The translations under genes were made by a program, and so were the position numbers. A stretch of DNA of 64,000 bases from Mesorhizobium helmanticense. Its GTDB lineage: Bacteria; Pseudomonadota; Alphaproteobacteria; Rhizobiales; Rhizobiaceae. Location: the NCBI RefSeq assembly GCF_003034915.1, contig NZ_PZJX01000007.1, positions 62,001-126,000 on the forward strand, given 5' to 3'. This document shows, in pieces, positions 17,429 through 28,067 of this stretch (its first letter is position 1; every line of letters starts with the position of its first letter). Under the pieces are notes generated by a model, which ran no database searches, was not told the origin of the DNA, and saw only the letters and a list, made by a program, of their open reading frames with translations.

Positions 17429-18310
17429 ATGGCACCCTCACCCTCGATCCCCAAGGCCGCGTTCTGGATGGCGCTGTCGGTCGCCTCGTTCCTGGCGATG
17501 TCGGTCGCCGGCCGCGCCACAACCGCCGAGCTCAACGTCTTCCAGGTGCTGGAGCTGCGCTCGGTGATCGGCCTTCTCATCCTGCTGCCGCTGGTGATGG
17601 CATCAGGCGGTTTTGCAGCGATGCGCACCAAGCGACCCGTCGCCCATATAGCCCGCAACGTCATCCACTATACAGGCCAGGCAGCATGGCTTTACGCGCT
17701 GACGCTCATTCCGCTGGGTGTGCTGATCTCCATCGAATTCACGACGCCGATCTGGACGGCCATTCTGGCGGTCGCTTTCCTCGGCGAAAGGCTCTCCCGG
17801 CCAAGGCTTGCGGCGATCGTGCTCGGGCTGATTGGTGTGGTGATCATCGTGCGTCCAGGCATCGGCGCCGTTAATCCGGGATATGTTGTCGTGCTGGGCG
17901 CCGCAGTCTGCTTCGGCATCTCGGTGGTCCTGGTCAAATCGCTGACGAAGACGGACAGCGTCGTGCGCATCATCTTCTGGATGCTGGTCATCCAGTCGGT
18001 TATCGGCCTCGTCCCGGCACTCTACCAGTGGCGCAACCCGCCGCTCGAACTGTGGCCGTGGATCGTGCTGATCGCCTTCACCGGCATGTCGTCGCACTTC
18101 TGCATGGCCCGGGCGCTCGGTTATGCCGACGCCACGGTCATCTCGCCGATGGATTTCCTGCGCGTGCCGCTGTCGGCGCTGATCGGCTGGCTGCTCTATC
18201 ACGAGCAGATCGACGCCTTCACCGCCGGTGGCGCCTTGCTGATCCTGATGGGCAATCTGCTCAACCTGCAACGCAGAGCGACGAAACCCGCGGAGATCGC
18301 GGTATCATAG
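17429..18310 (+). CDS. EamA/DMT superfamily transporter, 293 aa
   Basis: Drug/metabolite transporter superfamily protein with ten predicted transmembrane helices in two EamA repeats. The repeats are visible as LIPLGVLISIEFTTPIWTAI with FLGERLSRPRLAAIVLGLIG, and PMDFLRVPLSALIGWLLYHE with GGALLILMGNLLNLQRR. The substrate is unknown. The frame continues upstream to 17378, but the added residues are not hydrophobic. No strong binding site marks the start, so the exact N-terminus is uncertain. Confidence 0.85.
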   Translation: MAPSPSIPKAAFWMALSVASFLAMSVAGRATTAELNVFQVLELRSVIGLLILLPLVMASGGFAAMRTKRPVAHIARNVIHYTGQAAWLYALTLIPLGVLISIEFTTPIWTAILAVAFLGERLSRPRLAAIVLGLIGVVIIVRPGIGAVNPGYVVVLGAAVCFGISVVLVKSLTKTDSVVRIIFWMLVIQSVIGLVPALYQWRNPPLELWPWIVLIAFTGMSSHFCMARALGYADATVISPMDFLRVPLSALIGWLLYHEQIDAFTAGGALLILMGNLLNLQRRATKPAEIAVS

Positions 18311-18321
18311 TGCCTTGGGGC

Positions 18322-19125
18322 TCAATCGCCGTCGTCGGGTATCTTGAGAAGATGCCCGCAGGCCTTGCAGTGCACCGCGTCGGGCTCATGTCGCTGCAGG
18401 CCGCATTGCGGACAAGGAAAAAAGACCTTGGCCGGCCGGAACAGCGCCTGCGCCAGCCTGACGAACAGCGATATGCCGATGATCATGGTGGCAATCGCGG
18501 TGAGCTTGCCTGCTATTCCCGGCAGCACGATGTCGCCGAAACCGGTCGTGGTCACCGTGGCGACGGTGAAATAGAGCGCATCGATATAGCCTTCGAGACC
18601 AGCCTGGGAGCGGAAGAAGAAAGTGTAGACAAACCCGGTGATGACAAACAGGAAGGTCAGAAGATTGATGACTGCGTGGCTGGCCTCGCGCCATCGCCTG
18701 AGGCCGCGCATCTCCAAATGCCGCCACAACCTACCGCTGCGCGACAGCGACCACAGTCTGAGGATGCGCAGGAAACCGAGATTAGCCAGTGCCGTAGGCA
18801 TCAGCAGCGTCAGCAGGATGAAGACATCGATCCACGACGCCGGCTGCCTGATCAGGCGCAGCATGTCGTTGGAGGCAAGCAGCCGGGCAGCCATGTCGGC
18901 GGCGACAAGCGCCGCCACTGTATAGTCGAGCCAGAGGAAAGAGGACGATTGCTGAATGACCGGCGTGGCGATGAAGAAGCCGATGATGGCGAGGTCGATG
19001 ATGATAGCCACAAGCTGAAACCGGAAAGCCGCGGGCGTGCGCCCGTGATAGAGCTTGCGCAACATGTCGCGCAGCCGTGCCAAGGCCGAACGATCCTGCA
19101 ATTCGTCCTTCTCTGCCGCCTTCAT
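18322..19125 (-). CDS. voltage-gated-type potassium channel protein with C-terminal zinc ribbon, 267 aa
   Basis: Six-segment cation channel of the ion-transport superfamily. Four hydrophobic segments (the last, LGFLRILRLWSL, with arginines like an S4) lead to S5, a pore helix with selectivity filter TVTTTGFGD, then S6. TTGFGD is close to the potassium filter TVGYGD. After S6 the protein ends in FFPCPQCGLQRHEPDAVHCKACGH, a CxxC/CxxC zinc ribbon. ATG 19125 is preferred; the longer frame to 19200 opens with TTG. No RCK domain is present. Confidence 0.8.
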   Translation of the reverse strand: MKAAEKDELQDRSALARLRDMLRKLYHGRTPAAFRFQLVAIIIDLAIIGFFIATPVIQQSSSFLWLDYTVAALVAADMAARLLASNDMLRLIRQPASWIDVFILLTLLMPTALANLGFLRILRLWSLSRSGRLWRHLEMRGLRRWREASHAVINLLTFLFVITGFVYTFFFRSQAGLEGYIDALYFTVATVTTTGFGDIVLPGIAGKLTAIATMIIGISLFVRLAQALFRPAKVFFPCPQCGLQRHEPDAVHCKACGHLLKIPDDGD

Positions 19126-19228
19126 GATGGCTGCGATAGCCTTCGCGGCGGCGGCCGTCCAGCGCGCGGGCGGGCGGAAGCTGTAGCAAGGCGAAAACAA
19201 TCGGTCCGATGGATGCCAGTTGAAGCCA

Positions 19229-20239
19229 TCACAGCGGCCTGCCCTCGACGATGCTGATGCGTGGCCCCGCCTCGATGATGTCGATTACCCCGAAGCCGCC
19301 CTTTGCCAGCAGCGACTTGAACTCTTCGGCCGTCCGCTCCTCGCCATCAGGCGCGACCAGCATGTTGAGGTCGGAGAATTTGGCATTCGCCCCTTGATTG
19401 GGCGGCGCAAGCACAGCCTCAAACACCAGCAGCTTGCCGCCATCATGGATCGCCCGGCGACAGTTTTTCAGGATCGCGACGTTGGTTTCGTCGTCCCAGT
19501 CGTGCAGTATCCATTTGAGCAGCACCGCGTCCGCCCTGGCAGGTAGCGCGGCGAAGAAGTCGCCACCGACGATCTCGCAGCGATCGGCGACGCCTTTCGC
19601 CGCCATCACCGAGGCGGCCCGCGCCACCACATGCGGCTGGTCGAAAAGGATGCCGCGGCTGCCGGGGGTCGCGGCAAGAACTTCGGCAAGCAGAGCCCCC
19701 TGCCCGCCGCCGACATCCATGATCACCGGAAACGGCGAAAAATCATATGCCGCCAGGATGGCCGCCGCCGCGCCGCGCGAATTCGCCGCCATGGCACGAT
19801 CGAAGATGGCGGACTCCTCGGGATGCTCGGCCCGGTATTCCCAAACACCTTTGCCGTGTGCGTGACGGAAAGCGTTCTTGCCGGTCTGGATGCTGTAGAG
19901 CAGCTCGCTCCACGCTTGCCGGTAATAGGGCCTCCCGACAAAAGCCGCCCAGGGTGCAGCCGAATACTCCGCGTCGGAGCGCAAGGCGCCACCCAGAGGG
20001 GTCAGCGAGAACAGCTCGTCCTCCCCTTCATGAAATAGGCCGACCGCCGCAAGCGCGCGCATCAACCGATAGAGCGCACGCGGATGTGTGCCGGTCAGGC
20101 TTGCAAGCTCGGTAGCGGAGCGTTTGCCGTCCTTGATGTGGTCAGCGATGCCGAGCATCGCGGCGACTGAGATCGCCTGCGATACCTGGTATCCATTGAC
20201 CATCCGTATCAGTTCGAAAGCGGCTGTCCGTTCGTCCAT
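19229..20239 (-). CDS. SAM-dependent O-methyltransferase (acetylserotonin OMT/CrtF-like), 336 aa
   Basis: Family 2 O-methyltransferase, transferring a methyl group from SAM to a hydroxyl on a small molecule. An N-terminal winged-helix dimerisation domain (VNGYQVSQAISVAAMLGIAD to ALYRLMRALAAVGLF) precedes the Rossmann domain with SAM motif VIMDVGGGQGALL. LLKWILHDWDDE contains the His-Asp pair used as catalytic base in this family. Length 336 is normal. No pathway genes flank it, so the substrate is unknown. Confidence 0.85.
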   Translation of the reverse strand: MDERTAAFELIRMVNGYQVSQAISVAAMLGIADHIKDGKRSATELASLTGTHPRALYRLMRALAAVGLFHEGEDELFSLTPLGGALRSDAEYSAAPWAAFVGRPYYRQAWSELLYSIQTGKNAFRHAHGKGVWEYRAEHPEESAIFDRAMAANSRGAAAAILAAYDFSPFPVIMDVGGGQGALLAEVLAATPGSRGILFDQPHVVARAASVMAAKGVADRCEIVGGDFFAALPARADAVLLKWILHDWDDETNVAILKNCRRAIHDGGKLLVFEAVLAPPNQGANAKFSDLNMLVAPDGEERTAEEFKSLLAKGGFGVIDIIEAGPRISIVEGRPL

Positions 20240-20276
20240 GGCGCGCCCCCAATCGCCAAAACCAGAAGGTTTGATT

Positions 20277-23200
20277 CTAGACTAGCTCCACTTCAACCAC
20301 GCCCGGCACCGCGCGCATCGCCGACGCGATCTGCGGCGAGATACGATAGCGACTGGGCAATTCGATCTCGACCTCACCCTGGCCGTCATCCTTGATCAGC
20401 ACGAAGCTTACCTGTCCTTCGCCCTTCACGGCAAGCTGGCCGGCCAGAGTGCCGATTGGGGCGGCATCGCGCACGAAGATGCGCAGCGCCTTCTGGACGC
20501 GGCTCGCCTCATCCTCTAGCGACTGCACGGTCTGGATGCGAAGGTTGACGCCTTCCGGCCGGTCCTCGGCCGAAACGGTGATCACCACCGAACGGCCAGG
20601 CTCCAGCAGATCGCGGTATTGCGCCAGGCCCTCGGAGAACAGCACCGCCTCATACTGGCCCGAATTGTCGGAGAACTGCACGACGCCCATCTTGTTGCCG
20701 GTGCGCGTCTTGCGTTCCTGCTTGGTGGTGACGGTGCCGGCAAGCCGGCCGGCCGCAGCCCCCCGTTTGACGGCGGCGGAGAACTCGCCCCAATTCTGAA
20801 CCCGCATCTTCTGCAATGCCGCCTTGTACTCGTCGAGTGGGTGCGCCGAGAGATAGAAGCCGACCACCTGGAATTCGCGGTGCAGGCGGTCGGCGGCAAG
20901 CCAAGGATCGGTCGCCGGCAGGTTGAGGGCTTGCGACTGCGCGCCGAGCGAGGCGCCAAAAATGTCGGCCTGACCCGAAACCGCGTTCTGCTGCGCCAGC
21001 GAAGCCAGCCCCATCATGCGCTCGACACCGGCCATCATCGCGGCGCGGTCGTGCCCGAAGCAATCCAGCGCGCCGGCCATGATCAGGCTTTCGAAAACGC
21101 GCTTGCCGACGATCTTGGGATCGACCCGCTCGCAGAAATCGGCAAGGCTCTTGAACGGCTTTTCGCCGCGCACGGCGACGATGTGTTCGACTGCAGCATC
21201 GCCGACGCCCTTGAGTGCCGCCAGCGAATAGAAGATCTTGTTCTCGCCGACCTCGAAGGCGCGGAAGCTCGTCATCACTGACGGCGCCACCACCTCGATG
21301 CCGAGACGCAGCGCATCCTGACGGAAATCGGCAAGCTTGTCGGTGTTGCCCATGTCGAGCGTCATCGACGCGGCCAGGAACTCCACCGGATAATGCGCCT
21401 TGAGATAGGCCGTCTGGTAGGAGACCACCGCATAGGCGGCGGCATGCGACTTGTTGAAGCCGTAGTCGGCGAATTTGGCCAGAAGGTCGAAGATGAAGTC
21501 GGCCTGCGGCTTGCCGACGCCGCGCTCGACCGCGCCCGAGACGAACCGCTCGCGCTGCTTGTCCATCTCGGCGCGGATCTTCTTGCCCATGGCGCGGCGT
21601 AGAAGATCGGCTTCGCCGAGCGAATAGCCGGCAAGCTCCTGCGCGATCTGCATGACCTGTTCCTGGTAGACGATGACGCCCTGCGTCTCCTTCACCAGAT
21701 GGTCGATCTTCGGGTGGATCGAGGCCATCTCCTCCTCGCCATGCTTTCTGGCGTTGTAGGTCGGGATGTTCTCCATCGGGCCTGGACGATAGAGAGCGAC
21801 CAGCGCGATGATGTCCTCGATGCAGTCGGGCCGCATGCCGATCAGCGCCTTGCGCATGCCGGCACTTTCCACCTGGAACACGCCGACCACCTCGCCGCGC
21901 GACAGCATGGCGTAGGTGTCGGGGTCGTCGAGCGGAATCCTCGCGAGATCGATCTCGATGCCGCGGCGGCGGATCAGCTTGACCGCCGTCTCCAACACCG
22001 TCAGCGTCTTCAGGCCGAGGAAGTCGAACTTCACCAGCCCGGCCTGCTCGACATATTTCATGTTGAACTGGGTGACCGGCATGTCCGAGCGCGGATCGCG
22101 GTACATCGGCACCAGTTCCGACAAAGGTCTATCGCCGATGACGATGCCGGCGGCGTGGGTCGAGGCGTGGCGATAGAGGCCTTCCAGCTTTTGCGCCATG
22201 TCGAGCAGCGTCTGGACGATCGGCTCCTTCTCGGCCTCCTCGGCAAAGCGCGGCTCGTTGGCGATGGCGTCCGCAAGCTTGACCGGATTGGCCGGGTTCG
22301 ACGGCACCATCTTGGAGAGCTTGTCGACCTGGCCGTAAGGCATCTGCAGCACGCGGCCGACGTCGCGCAGCACCGCGCGCGCCTGCAGCGTACCGAAGGT
22401 GATGATCTGGCCAACCTGGTCGCGGCCGTATTTCTGCTGGACGTAGCGGATGACCTCCTCGCGCCGGTCCTGGCAGAAATCGATGTCGAAGTCGGGCATC
22501 GACACGCGGTCGGGGTTGAGGAAACGCTCGAACAGCAGGGAGAAGCGCAGCGGGTCGATGTCGGTGATGGTCGTGGAATAGGCGACTAGGGAGCCGGCGC
22601 CCGAACCGCGGCCGGGCCCAACCGGAATGCCTTGCGCCTTGGCCCATTTGATGAAATCGGCAACGATCAGGAAATAGCCGGGGAACTTCATCTTCGTGAT
22701 GATGCCGAGCTCGAAATCGAGCCGTTCGCGATATTGCTCCACCGTATAGCCCGGCGTGGGGCCGTGCGCGGCGAGCCGCGCTTCCAGCCCCTCATGCGCC
22801 TGGCGGGCCAGCTCCTCGGCTTCCGCCTTTACCGCGGCGTCATTGTCGGCGACATCGCCGCCGGTGAAACGCGGCAGGATCGGATTGCGGGTTTTCGGAT
22901 AATAGGAACAACGCAGCGCAATCTCGACAGTGTTGTCGATGGCTTCCGGCAGATCGGCAAACAGCCGTGCCATCTCGGCCTGGCTTCTCAGGAAATTGTC
23001 GGGCGAGAGGCGACGGCGGTTGTCGACGGCGACGACCGAGCCCTCGGCGATGGCGATCAGCGCATCGTGCGCCTCATAGTCTTCGCGCGAGGAAAAAAAC
23101 GCCTCATTGGTGGCGACGAGCGGCAGGTCGTGGCTGTAGGCCAGATCGACCGTCGACTTCTCGATTGTGCGATCGTAACCGGAAACCCGATCCAGCTCGA

Positions 23201-23804
23201 CATAGAGCCGGTCGCCGAACAGCGCCTTGAGCGTAAGCAGCCGCTGCTCAGCAAGATCGCGGCGGTCTTCCTTCAAGGCAGTGCCGATCGGCCCGCGCGG
23301 CCCGCCGCTGAGGCAGATCAACCCGTCGGAGTGGCCTTGCATCATCCCGGTCGTCAGGTGCACGGCCTCGCCGGGCGGCGTTTCGAGATAGACCCGGCTG
23401 ACCAGTCTGACCAGATTGCTGTAGCCGGCCTCGGTCGCCGCGATCAAAACCACCGGCCGCATGTCCGGGCCTTGCCGCCTGCGGTCGCGCTGGCTGTCGT
23501 TCGCTTCGCCGGAAAAGGCGAGAGCGGTCTGGCAACCGATGATCGGCTGGATGCCTTCCTTCACCGCCTTCTGGGCAAACTCCAGCGCCCCGAACAAATT
23601 GTTGGTGTCGGTCACGGCGATCGCCGGGCACTCGTCCTTGACCGCGTGAGCGACAACCGTGCCGAGCTGCAGGGCGCCTTCGAGCAGCGAATAGGCAGAA
23701 TGCACGCGCAGATGGATGAACGGCCGCGCCGCCACCTCCGGCCTCGATGCCTTTACGGCTGCTTCACGCAACAGCGGGTCGCGTGGAAGTCTGTCATCCG
23801 CCAT
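20277..23804 (-). CDS. dnaE: DNA polymerase III alpha subunit, 1175 aa
   Basis: Replicative polymerase catalytic subunit. The N-terminal PHP domain begins HLRVHSAYSLLEGAL. Polymerase active-site aspartates lie in PDFDIDFCQDRREEV (about residues 436-450), preceded by GPGRGSGAGSLVAY. A helix-hairpin-helix region (ALKGVGDAAVEHIV) and a C-terminal OB fold (RLAGTVTTKQERKTRTGNKM) follow. Length 1175 and domain order fit DnaE1 rather than the error-prone DnaE2 of about 1050-1100 residues. No imuA/imuB genes are adjacent, which supports this. Confidence 0.96.
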   Translation of the reverse strand: MADDRLPRDPLLREAAVKASRPEVAARPFIHLRVHSAYSLLEGALQLGTVVAHAVKDECPAIAVTDTNNLFGALEFAQKAVKEGIQPIIGCQTALAFSGEANDSQRDRRRQGPDMRPVVLIAATEAGYSNLVRLVSRVYLETPPGEAVHLTTGMMQGHSDGLICLSGGPRGPIGTALKEDRRDLAEQRLLTLKALFGDRLYVELDRVSGYDRTIEKSTVDLAYSHDLPLVATNEAFFSSREDYEAHDALIAIAEGSVVAVDNRRRLSPDNFLRSQAEMARLFADLPEAIDNTVEIALRCSYYPKTRNPILPRFTGGDVADNDAAVKAEAEELARQAHEGLEARLAAHGPTPGYTVEQYRERLDFELGIITKMKFPGYFLIVADFIKWAKAQGIPVGPGRGSGAGSLVAYSTTITDIDPLRFSLLFERFLNPDRVSMPDFDIDFCQDRREEVIRYVQQKYGRDQVGQIITFGTLQARAVLRDVGRVLQMPYGQVDKLSKMVPSNPANPVKLADAIANEPRFAEEAEKEPIVQTLLDMAQKLEGLYRHASTHAAGIVIGDRPLSELVPMYRDPRSDMPVTQFNMKYVEQAGLVKFDFLGLKTLTVLETAVKLIRRRGIEIDLARIPLDDPDTYAMLSRGEVVGVFQVESAGMRKALIGMRPDCIEDIIALVALYRPGPMENIPTYNARKHGEEEMASIHPKIDHLVKETQGVIVYQEQVMQIAQELAGYSLGEADLLRRAMGKKIRAEMDKQRERFVSGAVERGVGKPQADFIFDLLAKFADYGFNKSHAAAYAVVSYQTAYLKAHYPVEFLAASMTLDMGNTDKLADFRQDALRLGIEVVAPSVMTSFRAFEVGENKIFYSLAALKGVGDAAVEHIVAVRGEKPFKSLADFCERVDPKIVGKRVFESLIMAGALDCFGHDRAAMMAGVERMMGLASLAQQNAVSGQADIFGASLGAQSQALNLPATDPWLAADRLHREFQVVGFYLSAHPLDEYKAALQKMRVQNWGEFSAAVKRGAAAGRLAGTVTTKQERKTRTGNKMGVVQFSDNSGQYEAVLFSEGLAQYRDLLEPGRSVVITVSAEDRPEGVNLRIQTVQSLEDEASRVQKALRIFVRDAAPIGTLAGQLAVKGEGQVSFVLIKDDGQGEVEIELPSRYRISPQIASAMRAVPGVVEVELV

Positions 23805-23932
23805 GGTTTTCCGTGCTGTCCGAGGGACTCAATCGGTGAAGATGTATTGTCCGGGACCGGACGATGCCAGTCCAGTACAAACGACAGCTGACCACAGGCT
23901 TCCGGCGGCCTGTGCGGCCAAAGCACCTTGCA

Positions 23933-24022
23933 GCCAAGCGGAATCGCTTGGCATCGCAGAAATGCTGATAAAACAAATGGATAGAGCGGATGCCAGATTC
24001 AATTCAAATGCATCCCCTCTAT
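23933..24022 (-). terminator. tandem hairpins downstream of the carboxylase gene
   Basis: Two stem-loops lie between the carboxylase stop and dnaE. ATAGAGCGGATGC (23981-23993) pairs with 24010-24022 with one mismatch over 13 bp and, read on the minus strand, is followed by CCATTTGTTTTATC. A second perfect 8-bp stem GCCAAGCG/CGCTTGGC lies at 23933-23952. The first is a plausible terminator just after the stop; the pair may also be a dispersed repeat. Confidence 0.5.
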
Positions 24023-24024
24023 AG

Positions 24025-26037
24025 TCACGCGAACTCCATGATCACCGCATCGACGGCAAGGCTGTCGCCCGGCCTGGCGTTGAGTTTCGACACGGTGAGG
24101 TCGCGTTCGGCGCGCAGCACGTTTTCCATCTTCATCGCCTCGACCACGGCCAGCGTCTCGCCGGCCTTGACCTCCTGACCCTCGGCGACGGCGATCGACA
24201 CGACGAGGCCGGGCATCGGGCAGAGCAGCATCCTGGAGGTGTCCGGCGGCACTTTTGCCGGCATCAGCCTTTCAAGTTCGGCCGTGCGCGGCAGCATGGC
24301 GCGCGCCGTCACCGACATGCCTTTCCAGGCGATGCGCAACCCGTTTGGCACTGGCCTGATCTGTGCCGCGATCCTGCGGTTGCCGACCGTGCCGCGCCAG
24401 ATGAGGTCGCCGGGCCGCCAGTCGGACGCCACCGTCAGTGCCTTGCCGCCGTCGATCGCCAGATCGATTTCCATTGGGATGGAGATCATGCCCTCGATGA
24501 TCAAGGCCGAAAGATAGTCGTCGCCGATCTTCACCACCCAGTCCCGCTTGAGAATGCCCGAATGCGGCGCCAGCCGCCCGCCCAACCGGTCGAGCCGGTC
24601 GCGGCGCAGCAGCTCGACCGCGGTGGCGATCGACGCCAGCACCGCCTTCTCCTCGCTATCGGGCACGATCGGCGCGAAGCCGTCAGGATATTCCTCAGCG
24701 ATAAAAGCGGTCGATATCCGGCCTTCGCGCCAGCGCGGATGCTGCATCAATGCGGCCAGGAACGGTATGTTGTGCTCGATACCGTCAACGACAAAGCTGT
24801 CGAGTGCCTCCGACATGGCGTCTATTGCCGCGATCCGCGTCGGCGCCCAGGTGCACAGCTTGGCGACCATCGGATCGTAGAACATCGAAATCTCGGACCC
24901 TTCGGTGACGCCGGTATCGTTGCGGATAACGACATCGCCGAACTTTCCCTCGTCCGGCGGCCGGTATCTGGTCAGCCGGCCGATCGAGGGCAGGAAATTG
25001 CGATAGGGATCCTCGGCATAAAGACGGCTTTCCACCGCCCAGCCGTTCAGCTTCACGTCGCTCTGCTTGATCGCAAGCTTTTCGCCGGCCGCCACGCGGA
25101 TCATCTGCTCGACCAGATCGATGCCGGTGATGAGCTCCGTCACCGGATGCTCGACCTGCAATCGCGTATTCATTTCAAGGAAATAGAAGTTCTTTTCGCT
25201 ATCGACGATGAACTCCACGGTGCCCGCGCTCTGGTAGTCGACCGCCTTGGCCAGCGCCACCGATTGTTCGCCCATGGCTTTCCGGGTCTTGGCGTCGAGA
25301 AAAGGCGACGGCGCTTCCTCGGCGACCTTTTGGTTGCGGCGCTGGATCGAGCATTCGCGCTCGCCAAGGTAAAGCGCATTGCCATGCGCGTCGGCCAGCA
25401 CCTGGATTTCGATGTGGCGCGGATCGACCACGAACTTTTCGATGAACACACGATCGTCGCCGAACGAACTCTTGGCTTCCGACCGCGCGCGATCGAACCC
25501 GTCGCGCACCTCGGCCTTGCTCCAGGCGATGCGCATGCCCTTGCCGCCGCCGCCAGCCGAGGCCTTGATCATCACGGGATAACCGATCTCGCCGGCGATC
25601 TTTTCCGCATGGTCGGCATTTTCGATGACGCCGAGCCAGCCGGGCACGGTCGAAACCTCCGCGGCATTGGCGAATTTCTTCGATTCGATCTTGTCGCCCA
25701 TCGCCTTGATCGCCTTGGGCTTCGGACCGATGAAGACGATGCCTTCAGCCTCCAGCGCCTCGCAAAAGGAGGCGCGCTCCGAAAGAAACCCGTAGCCGGG
25801 ATGCACGGCCTGCGCACCCGTCGCCTTGCAGGCGGCGATGATCTTCGCCGGCACCAGATAGCTCTGCGCGGCGGGCGATGGTCCGATATGCACCGCTTCG
25901 TCGGCCATCTCGACATGCACGGCGTCGCGATCGGCATCCGAATAGACCGCCACGGTGGCGATGCCCATCTTGCGCGCCGTCTTGATAACGCGGCAGGCAA
26001 TCTCGCCACGGTTGGCGATCAGGATTTTCGTAAACAT
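24025..26037 (-). CDS. pccA: acetyl/propionyl-CoA carboxylase biotin-containing alpha subunit, 670 aa
   Basis: Biotin carboxylase plus biotin carrier in one chain. The start [20 protein letters not shown], the glycine-rich ATP loop [13 protein letters not shown] and [14 protein letters not shown] are biotin carboxylase signatures. Carrier lysine K636 lies in VVEAMKMEN. The order (biotin carboxylase, linker/BT-like region, carrier) and length fit propionyl-CoA carboxylase alpha; methylcrotonyl- or geranyl-CoA subunits are alternatives. No beta subunit is adjacent. ATG 26037 is chosen from homology; a GGAGGGG site lies somewhat far upstream. Confidence 0.85.
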   Translation of the reverse strand: MFTKILIANRGEIACRVIKTARKMGIATVAVYSDADRDAVHVEMADEAVHIGPSPAAQSYLVPAKIIAACKATGAQAVHPGYGFLSERASFCEALEAEGIVFIGPKPKAIKAMGDKIESKKFANAAEVSTVPGWLGVIENADHAEKIAGEIGYPVMIKASAGGGGKGMRIAWSKAEVRDGFDRARSEAKSSFGDDRVFIEKFVVDPRHIEIQVLADAHGNALYLGERECSIQRRNQKVAEEAPSPFLDAKTRKAMGEQSVALAKAVDYQSAGTVEFIVDSEKNFYFLEMNTRLQVEHPVTELITGIDLVEQMIRVAAGEKLAIKQSDVKLNGWAVESRLYAEDPYRNFLPSIGRLTRYRPPDEGKFGDVVIRNDTGVTEGSEISMFYDPMVAKLCTWAPTRIAAIDAMSEALDSFVVDGIEHNIPFLAALMQHPRWREGRISTAFIAEEYPDGFAPIVPDSEEKAVLASIATAVELLRRDRLDRLGGRLAPHSGILKRDWVVKIGDDYLSALIIEGMISIPMEIDLAIDGGKALTVASDWRPGDLIWRGTVGNRRIAAQIRPVPNGLRIAWKGMSVTARAMLPRTAELERLMPAKVPPDTSRMLLCPMPGLVVSIAVAEGQEVKAGETLAVVEAMKMENVLRAERDLTVSKLNARPGDSLAVDAVIMEFA

Positions 26038-26238
26038 GCGGGCGTTATTCCCCTCCGGTCGGCTGTTCCTTTTATGGCCTCTGCTTGTGCGGTCAAGCCG
26101 GCCGTGCAATTCACCGCCTTTCAATCGATTTGCGAATCCAATTCGTTGCCGTGGCCCGGTTTCGCCATCAGCTTCCAGTTGATCGCATCACCAAAACCTG
26201 AAAGCTTGAACGCAAAATCGCCTTGGAGGATTTGTCTG

Positions 26239-27366
26239 ATGAAAACCCGCGCCGCTGTCGCTGTCGCCGCTGGAAAGCCGCTGGAGATCATGGAAGTCGA
26301 CCTCGACGGCCCTCGCGATGGCGAGGTGCTGGTCGAGATCAAGGCGACCGGCATCTGTCACACCGACGAGTTCACGCTGTCAGGCGCCGACCCAGAGGGC
26401 CTGTTTCCGGCCATCCTCGGCCATGAAGGCGCCGGTGTCGTCGTCGATGTCGGCAAGGGCGTCACTAGCGTCAAGAAGGGCGACCACGTCATCCCGCTCT
26501 ATACACCTGAGTGCCGGCAGTGCCCGTCCTGCCTGTCGAGAAAGACTAATCTGTGCACGGCCATCCGTGCCACGCAGGGGCAAGGGTTGATGCCCGACGG
26601 CTCCTCGCGCTTCTCGATCGGCAAGGACAAGCTGTTCCACTATATGGGCTGCTCGACCTTCTCCAACTTCACCGTGCTGCCCGAGATCGCGCTGGCCAAG
26701 GTCAATCCCGACGCGCCCTTCGACAAGATCTGCTACATCGGCTGCGGGGTGACCACCGGCATCGGCGCCGTCATCAACACGGCCAAGGTCGAGATCGGCG
26801 CGACCGCCGTCGTCTTCGGTCTCGGCGGCATCGGCCTCAACGTCATTCAAGGGCTGAAGCTCGCCGGCGCCGATATGATCATCGGCGTTGACTTGAACAA
26901 CGACAAGAAAGCCTGGGGCGAGAAATTCGGCATGACGCATTTCGTCAATCCGAAAGAGATCGAGGGCGATATCGTGCCCCACCTCGTCAACATGACCAAG
27001 CGCGGCGCCGACCAGATCGGCGGCGCCGACTACACCTTCGACTGCACGGGCAACACGAAAGTCATGCGCCAAGCCCTTGAATCGTCTCACCGTGGCTGGG
27101 GCAAGTCGGTCGTCATCGGCGTTGCCGGCGCCGGTCAGGAAATCTCGACACGCCCGTTCCAGTTGGTCACCGGGCGCACCTGGATGGGCACCGCCTTCGG
27201 CGGCGCGCGCGGCCGCACCGACGTGCCGAGGATCGTCGACTGGTATATGGACGGCAAGATCCAGATCGATCCGATGATCACCCACACGCTGAAGCTGGAG
27301 GACATCAACAAGGGTTTTGACCTCATGCACGAGGGCAAGTCGATCAGGAGCGTCGTGGTTTACTAG
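26239..27366 (+). CDS. adhC: S-(hydroxymethyl)glutathione dehydrogenase / class III alcohol dehydrogenase, 375 aa
   Basis: Zinc- and NAD-dependent enzyme that oxidises S-(hydroxymethyl)glutathione to S-formylglutathione in formaldehyde detoxification. Catalytic zinc ligands are in TGICHTDEF and LGHEGAG, and the structural zinc cysteines in [17 protein letters not shown]. The nucleotide fold carries [10 protein letters not shown]. Length 375 is the class III norm. ATG 26239 has TTGGAGGA 8 bases upstream. The frame is open far upstream (to 24562), but that part is antisense to the carboxylase gene. The next gene, gfa, supplies the substrate adduct. Confidence 0.95.
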   Translation: MKTRAAVAVAAGKPLEIMEVDLDGPRDGEVLVEIKATGICHTDEFTLSGADPEGLFPAILGHEGAGVVVDVGKGVTSVKKGDHVIPLYTPECRQCPSCLSRKTNLCTAIRATQGQGLMPDGSSRFSIGKDKLFHYMGCSTFSNFTVLPEIALAKVNPDAPFDKICYIGCGVTTGIGAVINTAKVEIGATAVVFGLGGIGLNVIQGLKLAGADMIIGVDLNNDKKAWGEKFGMTHFVNPKEIEGDIVPHLVNMTKRGADQIGGADYTFDCTGNTKVMRQALESSHRGWGKSVVIGVAGAGQEISTRPFQLVTGRTWMGTAFGGARGRTDVPRIVDWYMDGKIQIDPMITHTLKLEDINKGFDLMHEGKSIRSVVVY

Positions 27367-27434
27367 GGTAAAGCCACACGCCGTCGGCCAACCGGCCTGC
27401 GACCTCTGTGGTTCATGACAAGGGAGGAGAAAAC

Positions 27435-28004
27435 ATGCCGGAGAAACTGCATCCGAAAATCGACAATGGTCTGCCCAAGGAAAGTGCCAGCTTCGTCGGC
27501 GGCACGCTGGTCTGCGCCTGCACGAGCAAGCCGGTCAAGGTCAAGGTGAAGGGTCAAATCGCCCATAACCATGCCTGCGGCTGCACCAAATGCTGGAAGC
27601 CAGATGGCGCGATATTCTCGGTCGTTGCCGTGGCGGGCACGGGCGACGTGACCGTGACCGAGAACGGCGACAAGCTGAAGGTGGTTGATCCCGGCGCCCT
27701 GATCCGGCGCCACGCCTGCACCGGCTGCGGCGTCCACATGCACGGGCCGGTCGAGCGCGACCATGCGTTCAAGGGGCTCTCCTTCATTCATCCCGAGCGT
27801 TTCGAGGAGGATGGCTGGTCGCCTCCGGGCTTCGCCGCCTTCGTCTCGTCAATCATCGAATCCGGTGTCGATCCGAGCCGCATGGACGGCATCCGCTCGC
27901 AACTGAAGACAATCGGGCTCGAACCCTATGATTGCCTCAATCCAGGTTTGATGGACTATATCGCCACCTGGACCGCGAAGAAGTCCGGCGCGCTGCCGGC
28001 CTAG
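27435..28004 (+). CDS. gfa: glutathione-dependent formaldehyde-activating enzyme, 189 aa
   Basis: Gfa family zinc protein that promotes condensation of formaldehyde with glutathione, the step before AdhC. Zinc cysteines are seen in [16 protein letters not shown] and HACTGCGVH. Length 189 matches the family. ATG 27435 has an AGGGAGGAG site 5-8 bases upstream. It lies 68 bases after adhC in the same direction, forming a two-gene formaldehyde module. Confidence 0.93.
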   Translation: MPEKLHPKIDNGLPKESASFVGGTLVCACTSKPVKVKVKGQIAHNHACGCTKCWKPDGAIFSVVAVAGTGDVTVTENGDKLKVVDPGALIRRHACTGCGVHMHGPVERDHAFKGLSFIHPERFEEDGWSPPGFAAFVSSIIESGVDPSRMDGIRSQLKTIGLEPYDCLNPGLMDYIATWTAKKSGALPA

Positions 28005-28067
28005 CGACGACTCGACGACATCAGTGGGGCCGGATATCAACCGGCCCCATATTCTTTGGAACGAACG

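Noticed and set aside
24562..26238. upstream extension of the adhC frame to a 934-residue protein
   Set aside because: The extra part is antisense to the carboxylase gene; adhC begins at 26239 with a good ribosome binding site.
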